Below, in pieces: positions 1 through 7,728 of a stretch of DNA of 64,000 bases. The notes beneath the pieces were generated by a model that did no database searches, was not told where the DNA came from, and worked only from the letters and a program-made list of their open reading frames with translations. Where the stretch lies: positions 1 through 64,000 of the forward strand of contig JAFXTM010000102.1 in the NCBI GenBank assembly GCA_017535865.1, written 5' to 3'. The position numbers were made by a program, and so were the translations under genes. The stretch is from Oscillospiraceae bacterium (GTDB lineage Bacteria > Bacillota > Clostridia > Oscillospirales > Oscillospiraceae). The stretch's first letter is position 1. Each line of letters opens with the position of its first letter.

Positions 1-160
1 CCCGCAGCTCCCTGTACATGGCCTCCAGCGGCTCATAGTGCGGCGTGAAGCCGCAGCCGGTAGCCGTGTTCACGATCAGCAGCACCTTGCCCCGATAGTC
101 CGCCAGACTGACGTCGTTTCCGAGTCGATCCTTCACCGTAAAATCGTACACTGTTTTCAT
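1..160 (-). CDS. Glutathione peroxidase (Cys type), 3' end beyond window
   Basis: Only the first 53 residues are inside the window; the gene runs off the left edge. They begin MKTVYDFTVKDR and contain NTATGCGFTP, the signature around the peroxidatic residue of the glutathione peroxidase (BtuE/Gpx) family, with Cys36 rather than selenocysteine. The family reduces hydroperoxides using thioredoxin- or glutathione-like thiols in the cytoplasm. The ATG overlaps the stop of the upstream ohrR-like gene (ATGA), so the two are translationally coupled and probably regulated together by peroxide stress. Confidence 0.88.
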   Translation of the reverse strand, partial: MKTVYDFTVKDRLGNDVSLADYRGKVLLIVNTATGCGFTPHYEPLEAMYRELR

Positions 161-615
161 GCTTCTGCTCCTTCCGTTTTCTTTTGGTTTTCCAATAATT
201 CATACAGCAGGCCGTACAGCGCCTGCGCCTTTTCGGGCGGCAGGTCGAGACAGCCCGCGACCTTCGCGGGGACGTCCTTCGCCTTTTCCTGCAGGGCGCG
301 GCCCGCTTCCGTCAGCGTGATGACGACGACGCGCTCGTCCTCGCGGCTCCGCTCCCTGCGGACATAGCCGGCCTGCTCCATCTTTTTCAGCAGCGGAGAG
401 AGCGTGCCGTTATCCAGCAGCAGCTTTCCGCCGAGCTCGCCCACGGGCAGGCCGTCCTTTTCCCACAGAACGAGAAAAACGATGTACTGCGTATAGGTAA
501 GCCCCAGCGGCTTGAGCACGGGCGTATAGAGCCCCGTCACGTGGCGCGCCGCGGCATAGAGCGGAAAGCACAGCTGGTTTATCAGCTTCATCGCTTCCTG
601 ATAATCGCAGTCCAT
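157..615 (-). CDS. ohrR: MarR-family organic peroxide sensor, OhrR type
   Basis: A 152-residue winged-helix regulator. The segment LINQLCFPLYAAAR places a cysteine at position 16, matching the peroxide-sensing Cys15 of OhrR, and GLTYTQYIVFLVLWE is the conserved OhrR helix. OhrR represses peroxide-detoxification genes until its cysteine is oxidised. The start at 615 was chosen over an upstream ATG (657) because GGAGGAAAAGAG precedes it and because the upstream extension would cover the promoter and operator. It is directly coupled to the glutathione peroxidase gene. Autoregulation is likely from the palindrome at 641-666. Confidence 0.85.
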   Translation of the reverse strand: MDCDYQEAMKLINQLCFPLYAAARHVTGLYTPVLKPLGLTYTQYIVFLVLWEKDGLPVGELGGKLLLDNGTLSPLLKKMEQAGYVRRERSREDERVVVITLTEAGRALQEKAKDVPAKVAGCLDLPPEKAQALYGLLYELLENQKKTEGAEA

Positions 616-640
616 CTCTTTTCCTCCGGCCTGTTTTATA

Positions 641-676
641 CAAATATATTTTATCAAATATATTTGATGCTGTCAA
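641..676 (-). promoter_or_regulatory. ohrR-gpx promoter with overlapping operator palindrome
   Basis: On the minus strand TTGACA (676-671) is followed after 17 bases by TAAAAT (653-648). A perfect 10-bp inverted repeat, CAAATATATT at 641-650 and AATATATTTG at 657-666, covers the spacer and -10. This is the position expected for an OhrR operator; the identity of the bound protein is inferred from the adjacent gene. Confidence 0.75.
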
Positions 677-786
677 GCTAAAAATCAGCGCCGGAGCGGG
701 CCGCCGGGGAGCCCGTGGCCGGGCCCCTGCGCGGGAGTCGATCGCCCCTGACAAAACGCGCGCGAGGGGCAAGAGAGCTTTTCACG

Positions 787-815
787 TTGTACAGCCGGGC
801 CGGATAGTGTATAAT
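787..815 (+). promoter_or_regulatory. Promoter of the repeat-separated gene array
   Basis: TTGTAC (787-792), 17-base spacer, TATAAT (810-815). It stands directly in front of the first 38-bp-repeat relative (821-840) and of four co-directional genes, so one promoter can read the whole array. Confidence 0.75.
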
Positions 816-820
816 CGTCT

Positions 821-840
821 CAGCAAATCGGGATTTGCAG
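821..840 (+). repeat. Array repeat R1 (right half only)
   Basis: Shares the right-hand part of the 38-bp repeat (AATCGGGATTTGCAG, then AGAGAA as in R4) but not the left half. GCAAAT and ATTTGC flank CGGG, so it can fold into a small hairpin. It lies between the promoter and the first gene. Confidence 0.55.
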
Positions 841-865
841 AGAAGAGACTTTTGGGGGACGCACT

Positions 866-1210
866 GTGAAAAAGACCTTTATTGAGATGAAACTCTTTCA
901 GGTAAAGCCTGACAGGCTCGAGCAATTTGAAGCAAAGATTGAAGAAATGTCCGCAAATCAGCTTAAATGCGAAGGCTGCCTGTCTCTTAAGTATTTCAAG
1001 AGGTTTTATACCATAGACGGAATCGAGCTTGGTGAGCCTCCGAGAGAGTTGACCAGGATCGTAAAGTGCGTAAAGTACTGCTCGTACTGGGAGTTTGATA
1101 CAAAAGAAAACTATGGCAAGGCTATAAAGCTCTTTTTCGAAAACTACAATAAAGATCTGCAAAAACTGCTGATCGCACCTTTTGATATTCATTTGGGATA
1201 CTCTGTTTAA
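866..1210 (+). CDS. Small ABM-like (dimeric alpha-beta barrel) protein
   Basis: 114 residues starting at GTG with GGGGGA five bases upstream. The N-terminal stretch MKKTFIEMKLFQVKPDRLEQF and the length suggest an antibiotic-biosynthesis-monooxygenase-like (dimeric alpha-beta barrel) fold, a family with very varied roles; no catalytic residue can be named from the sequence. Base composition is clearly AT-richer than most of the window, suggesting recent transfer. It sits between repeats R1 and R2, 12 bases from R2. Confidence 0.5.
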   Translation: MKKTFIEMKLFQVKPDRLEQFEAKIEEMSANQLKCEGCLSLKYFKRFYTIDGIELGEPPRELTRIVKCVKYCSYWEFDTKENYGKAIKLFFENYNKDLQKLLIAPFDIHLGYSV

Positions 1211-1222
1211 GAGATTTGCAGC

Positions 1223-1260
1223 TTCCCGTTTGCTGGGCAACGACAAGTCGGGATTTGTGG
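1223..1260 (+). repeat. Array repeat R2 (38 bp)
   Basis: Starts TTCCCGTTTG, has GGCAACGA in the middle and ends near ATTTGTGG. Ungapped match to R4 at 28 of 38 positions. It lies 12 bases after the stop of the ABM-like gene and 12 before the Nudix start, and contains the GGGGG used as that gene's ribosome site. Confidence 0.6.
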
Positions 1261-1271
1261 GGGTAAAAGAC

Positions 1272-1880
1272 ATGGATCAAATTGTTGAATGGGCAAAAGA
1301 GCTTCAGAGTCTTGCACAAGCCGGACTCTTTTATGGACATGACATATATGACAAGGAACGTTATCAGCGTATCAGGGAAATATCCACAGAAATGATGTTG
1401 ATGAGAGCAGATGTACCCGCCGAGAAGATCAAGGGATTGTTTTGCGGCGATGAAGGTTACCAAACGCCAAAGGTAGATACTCGCGCTGCGATTTTTAGGG
1501 ATGGTGAAATTCTGCTTGTATGTGAAAAGGGAAAATGGTCGGTGCCCGGAGGTTGGTGTGAATTCAATCTTTCTCCGGCAGAAAATATCGTCAAGGAGAC
1601 AAAAGAAGAAGCAGGGCTTGACGTTTTCGTCAAAATGGTTATAGCTGTTCAGGACAGGGATAAACACAATCCCCCGCCATATGCGTATGGTGTGGTAAAA
1701 ATATTCTATCTATGCGAGATCCTTGGAGGCGAATTTTCTGAAAATATTGAGACATCGGAAAGCCGATATTTTTCCAAAGAGGAGCTTCCACCGTTGGCTG
1801 AGGAGAAGTGCAGTGAGGAACAAATACAAATGTGCTTTGAGGCATATCAGGCCAATGACTGGATAGTTGTTTTTGACTGA
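1272..1880 (+). CDS. Nudix hydrolase with N-terminal NUDIX_N helical domain
   Basis: 202 residues. Residues about 1-60 (MDQIVEWAKELQSLAQAGLF...) are the helical domain found in the branch of Nudix enzymes acting on nucleoside diphosphates linked to another group; about 65-200 is the Nudix fold with KWSVPGGWCEF. The Nudix box is altered: the first Glu is Leu (FNLSP) and Arg is Lys (KETKEEAGL), while the metal-binding EE is kept. The start at 1272 is the ATG after GGGGG; an in-frame ATG at 1182 lies inside the preceding gene. AT-rich relative to the window, like its upstream neighbour. Confidence 0.85.
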   Translation: MDQIVEWAKELQSLAQAGLFYGHDIYDKERYQRIREISTEMMLMRADVPAEKIKGLFCGDEGYQTPKVDTRAAIFRDGEILLVCEKGKWSVPGGWCEFNLSPAENIVKETKEEAGLDVFVKMVIAVQDRDKHNPPPYAYGVVKIFYLCEILGGEFSENIETSESRYFSKEELPPLAEEKCSEEQIQMCFEAYQANDWIVVFD

Positions 1881-1884
1881 CAGA

Positions 1885-1922
1885 TTCCGGTTTGTAAGAC
1901 AACGATGAATCGGAGTTTGACT
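1885..1922 (+). repeat. Array repeat R3 (38 bp)
   Basis: Begins TTCCGGTTTGTAAGACAACG and continues ATGAATCGG; matches R4 at 30 of 38 positions without gaps. It starts four bases after the Nudix stop codon. Confidence 0.6.
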
Positions 1923-1947
1923 GTGCGAGGACGAAGAGAGGGAAGCG

Positions 1948-2469
1948 ATGAAAACGGACGGCATCGGAATCAGGATCATGATCACCGGCTGCTGCGGCAG
2001 CGGAAAGAGCACCCTTTCCCGCAAGCTGGCGGATCGCACGGGGCTGCCCCTGTTCCACCTGGATATGATCTGGTGGCGGCCGGACGAGAGCCACATCCCC
2101 CGGGAGGACTTCGACAGAATCCTGGCGGAGCTGACAGCGGGAGAGCGTTGGATCATCGAGGGCGATTACAGACGGACCTATGAAGTTCGGCTCCGGGCAT
2201 GTGATACGCTGATCTTTCTGGACTACGACGAGGAAACCTGTATGGCGGGACTCCGTCAGCGGGTGGGACAGAAGCGCTCGGACATCCCTTGGGTGGAGCA
2301 GAGACTGGAGCGGGAGCTGGTGGATCTCGTCTACAGCTACCGGCAGGACAATCGACCCAAGCTGCTGGCCCTGCTGGAGCAATACCCGGAAAAGCGGGTC
2401 CTGATTTTCCATACCCGGGCTGAAGCCGACGCCTGGCTGGAAACAATCGGAACTGGGCCGGAGCAATAA
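1948..2469 (+). CDS. P-loop NTPase, adenylate-kinase-like (FlaR/topology modulation type)
   Basis: 173 residues. GCCGSGKST (about 14-22) is a Walker A motif; LFHLDMIWWRPD follows as in the FlaR-like small kinases, and RWIIEGDYRRT supplies the conserved acidic/arginine stretch. The family resembles nucleoside or shikimate kinases, but its substrate is generally unknown. GAGAGGGAAGCG precedes the ATG at 1948; an ATG at 1978 is a less likely start. GC-rich, unlike the two genes before it in the array. Confidence 0.75.
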   Translation: MKTDGIGIRIMITGCCGSGKSTLSRKLADRTGLPLFHLDMIWWRPDESHIPREDFDRILAELTAGERWIIEGDYRRTYEVRLRACDTLIFLDYDEETCMAGLRQRVGQKRSDIPWVEQRLERELVDLVYSYRQDNRPKLLALLEQYPEKRVLIFHTRAEADAWLETIGTGPEQ

Positions 2470-2470
2470 A

Positions 2471-2508
2471 TTCCCGTTTGTAAGGCAACGATGAATCGAC
2501 ATTTGCAG
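2471..2508 (+). repeat. Array repeat R4 (38 bp)
   Basis: Begins TTCCCGTTTGTAAGGCAACG, continues ATGAATCGAC and ends ATTTGCAG. It begins one base after the stop of the P-loop gene. No further copy follows the next gene (ends 3395). Confidence 0.6.
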
Positions 2509-2546
2509 AGAATCGCTTTCGTTTCTGCAGGGATACGGAGAACGAT

Positions 2547-3395
2547 ATGAAGCTTACGATCGCATTTTTGCAGCTCCTTCCGGCGGGGAGCCCGGAAGAA
2601 AACCTGGAGAAGGGGATCAAGGCCTGCCTTCAGGCGAAAGAAAAGGGCGCGGACATTGCGCTTTTCCCGGAAATGTGGAGCTGCGGATACAGCTTCCCGC
2701 GTGAAAAGGCCAGTCTGCAGGAATGCTCCGTTCCCTGCGACGGCTTTTTTGTGCAGCGCTTTTCGGAGCTGGCGGCAGACCTGGATATGGCCATAGCCAT
2801 AAGCTTTCTGGAACGGCACGAGCCGAAACCGAGAAACACGGTATGCCTTTTCGACCGGCACGGGAAACTGCTGTACCGCTATGCCAAAGTCCATATCTGC
2901 GATTTCGGAGAAGCGGACGACGAAAGCGTCCTGGACGCCGGCGACAGCTTCTTTGTCGCAGACCTGGAAACGAAGGACGGGATCATAAAGGTCGGCTCGA
3001 TGATCTGTTATGACCGGGAGTTTCCGGAAAGCGCCCGAATCCTGATGCTCAAAGGCGCGGAGCTCCTTCTGGTCCCCAACGCCTGCCCGATGGAGCTCAA
3101 CCGCCTCTCGCAGCTTCGGGGCCGAGCCTATGAAAACATGCTGGCCATCGCCACCTGCAATTATCCGTCTCCGCATCCGGACTGCAACGGCCGTTCCACC
3201 CTGTTCGACGGCGTGGTCTATCTCCCGGAGCTTCCCGCTTCGCGGAACACCTGCGTGTTTGAGGCGGGGGAGGGAGAAGGCGTGTACACGGCCGAGCTGG
3301 ACGTGGACATGCTGCGGGAGTACCGCCGCCGTGAAGTCTGGGGAATGAAAAACCGCCGTCCGGAGCTGTACGGCGAAATATCGGAGAAACGATAA
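2547..3395 (+). CDS. Carbon-nitrogen hydrolase (nitrilase superfamily)
   Basis: 282 residues covering a whole nitrilase-superfamily domain. The catalytic triad is visible: Glu42 in ALFPEMW, Lys114 in RYAKVHICDF and Cys154 in SMICYDREFPESAR. Such enzymes hydrolyse amides or nitriles in the cytoplasm (omega-amidase, N-carbamoyl-amine hydrolase and others); the sequence alone does not fix the substrate. It is the last gene of the repeat-separated array and is followed nine bases later by an SGNH hydrolase. Confidence 0.88.
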   Translation: MKLTIAFLQLLPAGSPEENLEKGIKACLQAKEKGADIALFPEMWSCGYSFPREKASLQECSVPCDGFFVQRFSELAADLDMAIAISFLERHEPKPRNTVCLFDRHGKLLYRYAKVHICDFGEADDESVLDAGDSFFVADLETKDGIIKVGSMICYDREFPESARILMLKGAELLLVPNACPMELNRLSQLRGRAYENMLAIATCNYPSPHPDCNGRSTLFDGVVYLPELPASRNTCVFEAGEGEGVYTAELDVDMLREYRRREVWGMKNRRPELYGEISEKR

Positions 3396-3403
3396 ATACA
3401 TAC

Positions 3404-4117
3404 ATGATGATTCTGATACTTGCGGCGCTGCTTGCCGCGGCGGTCGTCCTGTGCGGCTATACGACGATCCGGCTTCCCGTCAGGCGCGAAGAAGGAAAAC
3501 AGCATATCGCCTGTGTCGGCGACAGCGTGACCTACGGCTGCACGCTGCCCCTGTTCTTCCTGCGCCGTTACCCGGCTGTGCTGCAAAAGCCGGCGGGGCC
3601 CGGAACCCAGGTCGCCGCGTTCGCGGTCAACGACCGGACGCTGCAGGACACCGGCAACAAGCCCTTCCGCAAGGAGCGTGCTTTCCGGCAAAGCATGGAA
3701 TACAGGCCCGATACGGTCGTCATCCTGCTGGGTACCAACGATTCCAAGGACAGCAACTGGATCTCGGCGGAGGCCTTCCGGCGGCAATACGCGGAGCTGA
3801 TCGGGGCGTATCGCACGCTTTCTCCGGCCCCGCGGATCGTGATCTGCACGCCGCCCTGCGCCTTCAAGCCGATCAACCGTTTCTTCTGCATCACGAACGA
3901 CGCGCGGCTCGACCGCATCCCGGAGATCGCGGAAGCAGTCAAAGCGGTCGCGGCGGAGAACGGCGCGGAGCTCGTGGATCTGTATGCGCTCACGCAGGGA
4001 AAGCGGGAGCTGTTCGGGCCCGACGGCCTGCATCCGAACGCCGCCGGAGCGAAGTGCATCGCCGAGGCGGTGTTTCAAGCAGTTTGTCAATCTTCCGCTC
4101 AAGGAGGGAAAACATGA
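3404..4117 (+). CDS. SGNH/GDSL hydrolase with N-terminal membrane anchor
   Basis: 237 residues. A hydrophobic N-terminus (MMILILAALLAAAVVLCGY) is a signal anchor, so the enzyme probably acts outside the membrane. GDSVTYG (block I Ser), LLGTND (block III) and DGLHPN (block V Asp-His) are all present, giving a complete SGNH esterase site. Targets in this superfamily include acylated sugars and lipids. Its stop overlaps the start of the MBL-fold gene (ATGA), so the two are coupled. Confidence 0.85.
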   Translation: MMILILAALLAAAVVLCGYTTIRLPVRREEGKQHIACVGDSVTYGCTLPLFFLRRYPAVLQKPAGPGTQVAAFAVNDRTLQDTGNKPFRKERAFRQSMEYRPDTVVILLGTNDSKDSNWISAEAFRRQYAELIGAYRTLSPAPRIVICTPPCAFKPINRFFCITNDARLDRIPEIAEAVKAVAAENGAELVDLYALTQGKRELFGPDGLHPNAAGAKCIAEAVFQAVCQSSAQGGKT

Positions 4118-4824
4118 TCTGCAATCTCGGCAATCGGGTCGTCAACAATTATCTGGTCTCCTCCGACCTCGGCTATATCCTCATCGACACCGGGTACGAC
4201 GGGAGCTTCCCGCGCTTTATGAAGATGCTCGGGAAAAACGGCGTCGATCCGAAGGAGATCAAATTCGTTTTTCTCACCCACGCCCATGACGATCACGCGG
4301 GCTTTCTCAACGAGGTGCTCTCCGCGACGGACGCGCAGGTCATCCTGCACCCCGGGGCCATCGCGGGGCTAAAGCGCGGGCAGAACTCCTTCGAGGGCGG
4401 CTGCTCCTCGTACCCGGCCTGGCTCTTCTGCCAGATCCTGGCCCTGTTCGGCCACGGCGAGCACCGCTATCCGCCCATCCGGGACGCGTTCCTGGACAGG
4501 CTGATCCCCATCGACTCCGAGCGTTTCCGCTCGCTCGGCTTCCCCTATGAGATCCTCGAGACGCCGGGGCACACGGCGGACCATATCTCCCTGCTCGCGG
4601 GCGACAAGCTCTTCTGCGGCGACGCGGCCATGAACGGCTTTCCCAGCCGGCATCGGACGATCATCTGGATCGAAAACCCGGAGCAGTATAAGAAGTCCTG
4701 GGACGCGATGGTGCAGAAAGCGCCCGCCGTGCTCTTTCCCGGCCACGGCAAGCCCTTCAAGACCTCGGATCTCCGGAAATACCGCGGCAGCCTAGAGCAG
4801 ATCAGGCTGTACCCGCTGAAATAA
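4114..4824 (+). CDS. Metallo-beta-lactamase-fold hydrolase
   Basis: 236 residues. HAHDDH is the HxHxDH zinc motif; GHT, GDAAMNG and FPGHG supply the later metal ligands. The ATG at 4114 follows AAGGAGGGAAAAC. The fold covers many hydrolases (thioesterases, lactonases, phosphodiesterases), so the substrate is open. A truncated, inactive copy of its C-terminal part lies at 7558-7728 on the opposite strand. Confidence 0.87.
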   Translation: MICNLGNRVVNNYLVSSDLGYILIDTGYDGSFPRFMKMLGKNGVDPKEIKFVFLTHAHDDHAGFLNEVLSATDAQVILHPGAIAGLKRGQNSFEGGCSSYPAWLFCQILALFGHGEHRYPPIRDAFLDRLIPIDSERFRSLGFPYEILETPGHTADHISLLAGDKLFCGDAAMNGFPSRHRTIIWIENPEQYKKSWDAMVQKAPAVLFPGHGKPFKTSDLRKYRGSLEQIRLYPLK

Positions 4825-4881
4825 CGGCCCGGAGAGCTTCCCAAAGAAAGCCGGAGCATTTTTCGATCGGAGCGAGGAAGA

Positions 4882-5280
4882 ATGAAGTACAAACACACAA
4901 ACAGGCCCGGCTTCCTGCTGGGCTTCATCGACTTCTTTACCGCCGGGCTTTTCTTCCTGCTGTATATGCCACTCGGCGGGCTGCAGGACGAGCTGGAAGA
5001 GATCCTCGGGCAGAAGGTGCAGCCCTACTGGAAGGCCTATCTCCTGGGCGTCCCGACCCTGTTCATCTACACGCTGGTCTGGATGGCGAGGATCGCCGAG
5101 GAGCTGAAAGCAAAGGCGATCGAGCTCGGAATTGAGGGGCCGTATACCTCGTGGAAGCACATGTTCTGGTGGAATTTGCTCGGCTGCCCGTGCTGCGGCC
5201 CGATGATCGCGACGAAGCGCTTTTTCGATACGCTTAACAAGGTCGAGACGGTCCTGAATGAACGCTCCAGGCTTTCTTAA
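4882..5280 (+). CDS. Small membrane protein, DUF4234-like
   Basis: 132 residues with two clear membrane segments (FIDFFTAGLFFLLYMPLGG and AYLLGVPTLFIYTLVWMARI) followed by an amphipathic tail containing GPYTSWKHMFWW and a CPCC motif. The WxxxxW/xCP arrangement recalls DUF4234-type proteins, whose function is unknown. GCGAGGAAGA precedes the ATG. Confidence 0.6.
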   Translation: MKYKHTNRPGFLLGFIDFFTAGLFFLLYMPLGGLQDELEEILGQKVQPYWKAYLLGVPTLFIYTLVWMARIAEELKAKAIELGIEGPYTSWKHMFWWNLLGCPCCGPMIATKRFFDTLNKVETVLNERSRLS

Positions 5281-5296
5281 AAAGTGTTAAGTTCGC

Positions 5297-5325
5297 TTGT
5301 AAACCGCCCATTTTGAGATTATAAT
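5297..5325 (+). promoter_or_regulatory. Promoter of the lipoprotein gene
   Basis: TTGTAA (5297-5302), 17 bases, TATAAT (5320-5325), 53 bases ahead of the ATG at 5379. Confidence 0.75.
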
Positions 5326-5378
5326 CCGACGCGAATAAAGCAAGGAAGAAGATAGTCCTTACGCAAGGAGAAAAGCTT

Positions 5379-7223
5379 ATGAAAAACAAAAGCATCGTAT
5401 TGATCATGATTCTGGCGCTGATGCTGACGCTCACGGCATGCGGGAAGTCTGAATTCGGACTGAGCGAAAACGACGGGAAGCATATGACGATCGCGGCCCG
5501 GAATGCCGACAGGGACGCATTCTTTATGGTCGGGTCTCTTGACGTCGCGGACGGAGAGCAGATCGAGATCGCGGCAAACCTGACGAAAGGCTCGGTCAGA
5601 GTGGAGATCGTCGCGGGCGCGGGCGGCCAGGACATCAACGTGCTTCCCGAGATGGAGGGCACGGCGATCCTTACGGCAGATCTTGTCCGCACCGACGGCG
5701 CGTCGGGAACCGTGCCCGCCGGGCTGTATTATCTCAGAGCTACCTGTCTTGAGAGAGCGACCGGCACGATTCAGATCAACGTAACTCCGGCTGAAACAAA
5801 AGCGCCCGAGACGAGCGCTTCTTCTGTGCTGCCGGAGGAGGAACAGCGGCGTATTCTGAAGGAAAACCGCGGCCTCTGGGCCTTCGACGAGGGCGAATAT
5901 GCGCCGGACTGGTACTATGCCTTTACCGATCTGGATCACAACGGGCTGCTGGAGGTGCTTTCCGCCTCCACTCAGGGCAGCGGCATCTTCACGTATGCCC
6001 ACTTTTATGAAGTCCTGCCCGACGGCTCCGGAGTCCGGAATCTGTACCACGCCGACGGGGAGATCAAGGGCCCGGACGACTGGCCGGAGATCATTCTGGA
6101 CACGCTGCCCTGTTACTACGACAGCGCCGCGGACCGGTATTATTACGTCTGCAGCAATGACGTCCGCGACGGCGCCTGGCATGGTATGACACAGCTGGCC
6201 GCCCTTTCGCTGAAGGACGGCACGGCGACGATCGAGACCCTTGCCGCGATGGACGTACAGCTGACGGAGGACGGCGAGCAGCGGACCTATACGGACGGCG
6301 AAGGCAAGCCCATCTCCGAGGAGGATTACAACAGCGCCGTCGAGCACCGCTTTGCCGGAATGGCGCGTTCCGAGCTGAAACCGGATTGGAATGCCGTGGC
6401 GAGGCCGCAGGCCGAGCCCGCCAGACAGGACGGCGAACGCTTTGAAGGGGTCATCATCCTCGAGGGCATGGAAGAGACGGTCCGCTACGAGCACGTCCGG
6501 AACGACGCGCTCGGCTTCGAGGTGGATTACGACTATGAGAATTTCGTGCGCCGCAGCGAAGCGGATCGCGAGATCTTCGTCTCGTGCTGGGACGATCCCG
6601 AAAAGCCCGAGAACTATCTCGAGCTGAGATACAATCCGCAGGATGCCGGGACCGTCGCCGCGAACATCTGCGCATTCCTCTCCGGCGAATATGAGGTCCG
6701 CAGGGACGACGCTTTTGAACTGGAACAGCTCGGAAGCTGCATCCGCATTGACGCGGACGAAGTCAAGGGCGGCGGGTACATGCCCGATCAGCTGCAGACG
6801 GTATATGTGATCCCGGCCGGAGACGGCTGCCGCATCGCCTGGGAGCGTACGTATATCGTCGAGTCCGAGGGCTTCGGCAGACGGTTCGGCTACATGATGC
6901 AGACGCTCTCGCTCCTGCCCGCGCAGGGCGAAAAGAAGCTTACGGACGAGCAGGCTGCTGCCGCCGTCCGGAACTGCTGCATTATTCAGAATCCTGCGCT
7001 GGCGGAGATCGTGAAGAACGGGGAATACCCGAGCTACTGGGAAGCGCTGTCCTCCGATGGCAATGAGATCGTGGTGTTGTTCCGCTCCTACACCGGCGCG
7101 CAGATCCGGTATTATATCGACCCCGTTTCGGGAGAGGCCACCGTCACAGAGCTTGTCCCGGGCGTCACGGACGAAGAACAGCGCACGGGTGAAAGCCTGA
7201 ACGCATGGGATTATCTGTTCTGA
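5379..7223 (+). CDS. Large extracytoplasmic lipoprotein of unknown function
   Basis: 614 residues. A lipoprotein signal peptide ends at LTAC with Cys21 as the lipidated residue, so the protein is anchored outside the membrane. Residues 22-130 look like a beta-rich domain; about 150-300 contain DLDHNGLLEVLSAS, a Ca-binding-like DxDxNG loop often seen in surface proteins; the rest is mixed alpha/beta and unrecognised. AAGGAGAAAAGCTT precedes the start. It has its own promoter and a terminator-like hairpin, so it is a single-gene unit. Confidence 0.8.
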   Translation: MKNKSIVLIMILALMLTLTACGKSEFGLSENDGKHMTIAARNADRDAFFMVGSLDVADGEQIEIAANLTKGSVRVEIVAGAGGQDINVLPEMEGTAILTADLVRTDGASGTVPAGLYYLRATCLERATGTIQINVTPAETKAPETSASSVLPEEEQRRILKENRGLWAFDEGEYAPDWYYAFTDLDHNGLLEVLSASTQGSGIFTYAHFYEVLPDGSGVRNLYHADGEIKGPDDWPEIILDTLPCYYDSAADRYYYVCSNDVRDGAWHGMTQLAALSLKDGTATIETLAAMDVQLTEDGEQRTYTDGEGKPISEEDYNSAVEHRFAGMARSELKPDWNAVARPQAEPARQDGERFEGVIILEGMEETVRYEHVRNDALGFEVDYDYENFVRRSEADREIFVSCWDDPEKPENYLELRYNPQDAGTVAANICAFLSGEYEVRRDDAFELEQLGSCIRIDADEVKGGGYMPDQLQTVYVIPAGDGCRIAWERTYIVESEGFGRRFGYMMQTLSLLPAQGEKKLTDEQAAAAVRNCCIIQNPALAEIVKNGEYPSYWEALSSDGNEIVVLFRSYTGAQIRYYIDPVSGEATVTELVPGVTDEEQRTGESLNAWDYLF

Positions 7224-7267
7224 TCTGCGCGGCCCATGCGCAAAGCCGCGATGAAACCGCAAGGAAC

Positions 7268-7303
7268 ACTCCCGCCAGCCGGCATGGACCGGCGGGCGGG
7301 AGT
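7268..7303 (+). terminator. Hairpin after the lipoprotein gene
   Basis: ACTCCCGCC (7268-7276) pairs with GGCGGGAGT (7295-7303), with CCGG/CCGG inside. The T-tract is weak (ATTTGC), so termination may be partial. Confidence 0.6.
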
Positions 7304-7323
7304 ATTTGCATGTTCTTAAGGCA

Positions 7324-7352
7324 TTCCAAACGGAAGCGGCTTATGGTATAAT
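7324..7352 (+). promoter_or_regulatory. Possible promoter of the mini-ferredoxin ORF
   Basis: TTCCAA (7324-7329), 17 bases, TATAAT (7347-7352). The -10 is perfect and the -35 weak. Confidence 0.5.
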
Positions 7353-7389
7353 GACTGTTGTAAAAAGAGAGACTGAGGGAGGACAAGCC

Positions 7390-7527
7390 ATGATCCGCAA
7401 GATCATCCGTATCGACGAAGAAAAGTGCAGCGGCTGCGGCTGCATCAATCGCTGCCCGGTCTCCGCAATTCAATACGGTAAAAGGACGGTCGATCGCGGC
7501 CGGTATGTGAATCCGGTGCTGAAGTAA
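7390..7527 (+). CDS. 45-residue ferredoxin-like ORF, possibly a remnant
   Basis: MIRKIIRIDEEKCSGCGC matches the N-terminus of small 2[4Fe-4S] ferredoxins (the MxRKIIxIDEEKCNGCG type) but the protein ends soon after one cluster motif. That motif is CxxCxCxxxCP, one residue shorter between cysteines 2 and 3 than the usual CxxCxxCxxxCP. GAGGGAGGACAAGCC gives a good ribosome site and a promoter-like sequence precedes it, so it may still be expressed; truncation and the cramped motif favour decay. Confidence 0.45.
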   Translation: MIRKIIRIDEEKCSGCGCINRCPVSAIQYGKRTVDRGRYVNPVLK

Positions 7528-7557
7528 AGGCGGAGAAAAATCGCCGGCTCAATATCA

Positions 7558-7728
7558 TCAAGAGATAAAAGCATAAATCATTTTTCCGTCCGCAGGATAG
7601 AGAAGGCGCGGAGACCGTTCGATGATCGTTTTCCACGTCTGCTTGAACTGCGGCGGGTTTTCGATCCGGATGGTGACGCGCCTGCGGACGGGAAAGCCGT
7701 TCATGTCCGCATCAGATACGAAGAGGGC
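7558..7728 (-). pseudogene. C-terminal fragment of an MBL-fold hydrolase
   Basis: Read on the minus strand from about 7728, the frame gives LFVSDADMNGFPVRRR, then IRIENPPQFKQTW and LLYPADGK before a TGA at 7560-7558. It aligns with the C-terminal part of the intact MBL protein at 4114-4824 (LFCGDAAMNGFPSRHR, WIENPEQYKKSW, VLFPGHGK). The N-terminal half with HxHxDH is absent and the late His of GHG is Asp, so this is a non-functional relic. Confidence 0.75.

Noticed and set aside
787..2546. Classical integron with attC sites
   Set aside because: No GTTRRRY/RYYYAAC core pair was found in the repeats and no integrase gene is in the window, so the array is reported only as cassette-like.
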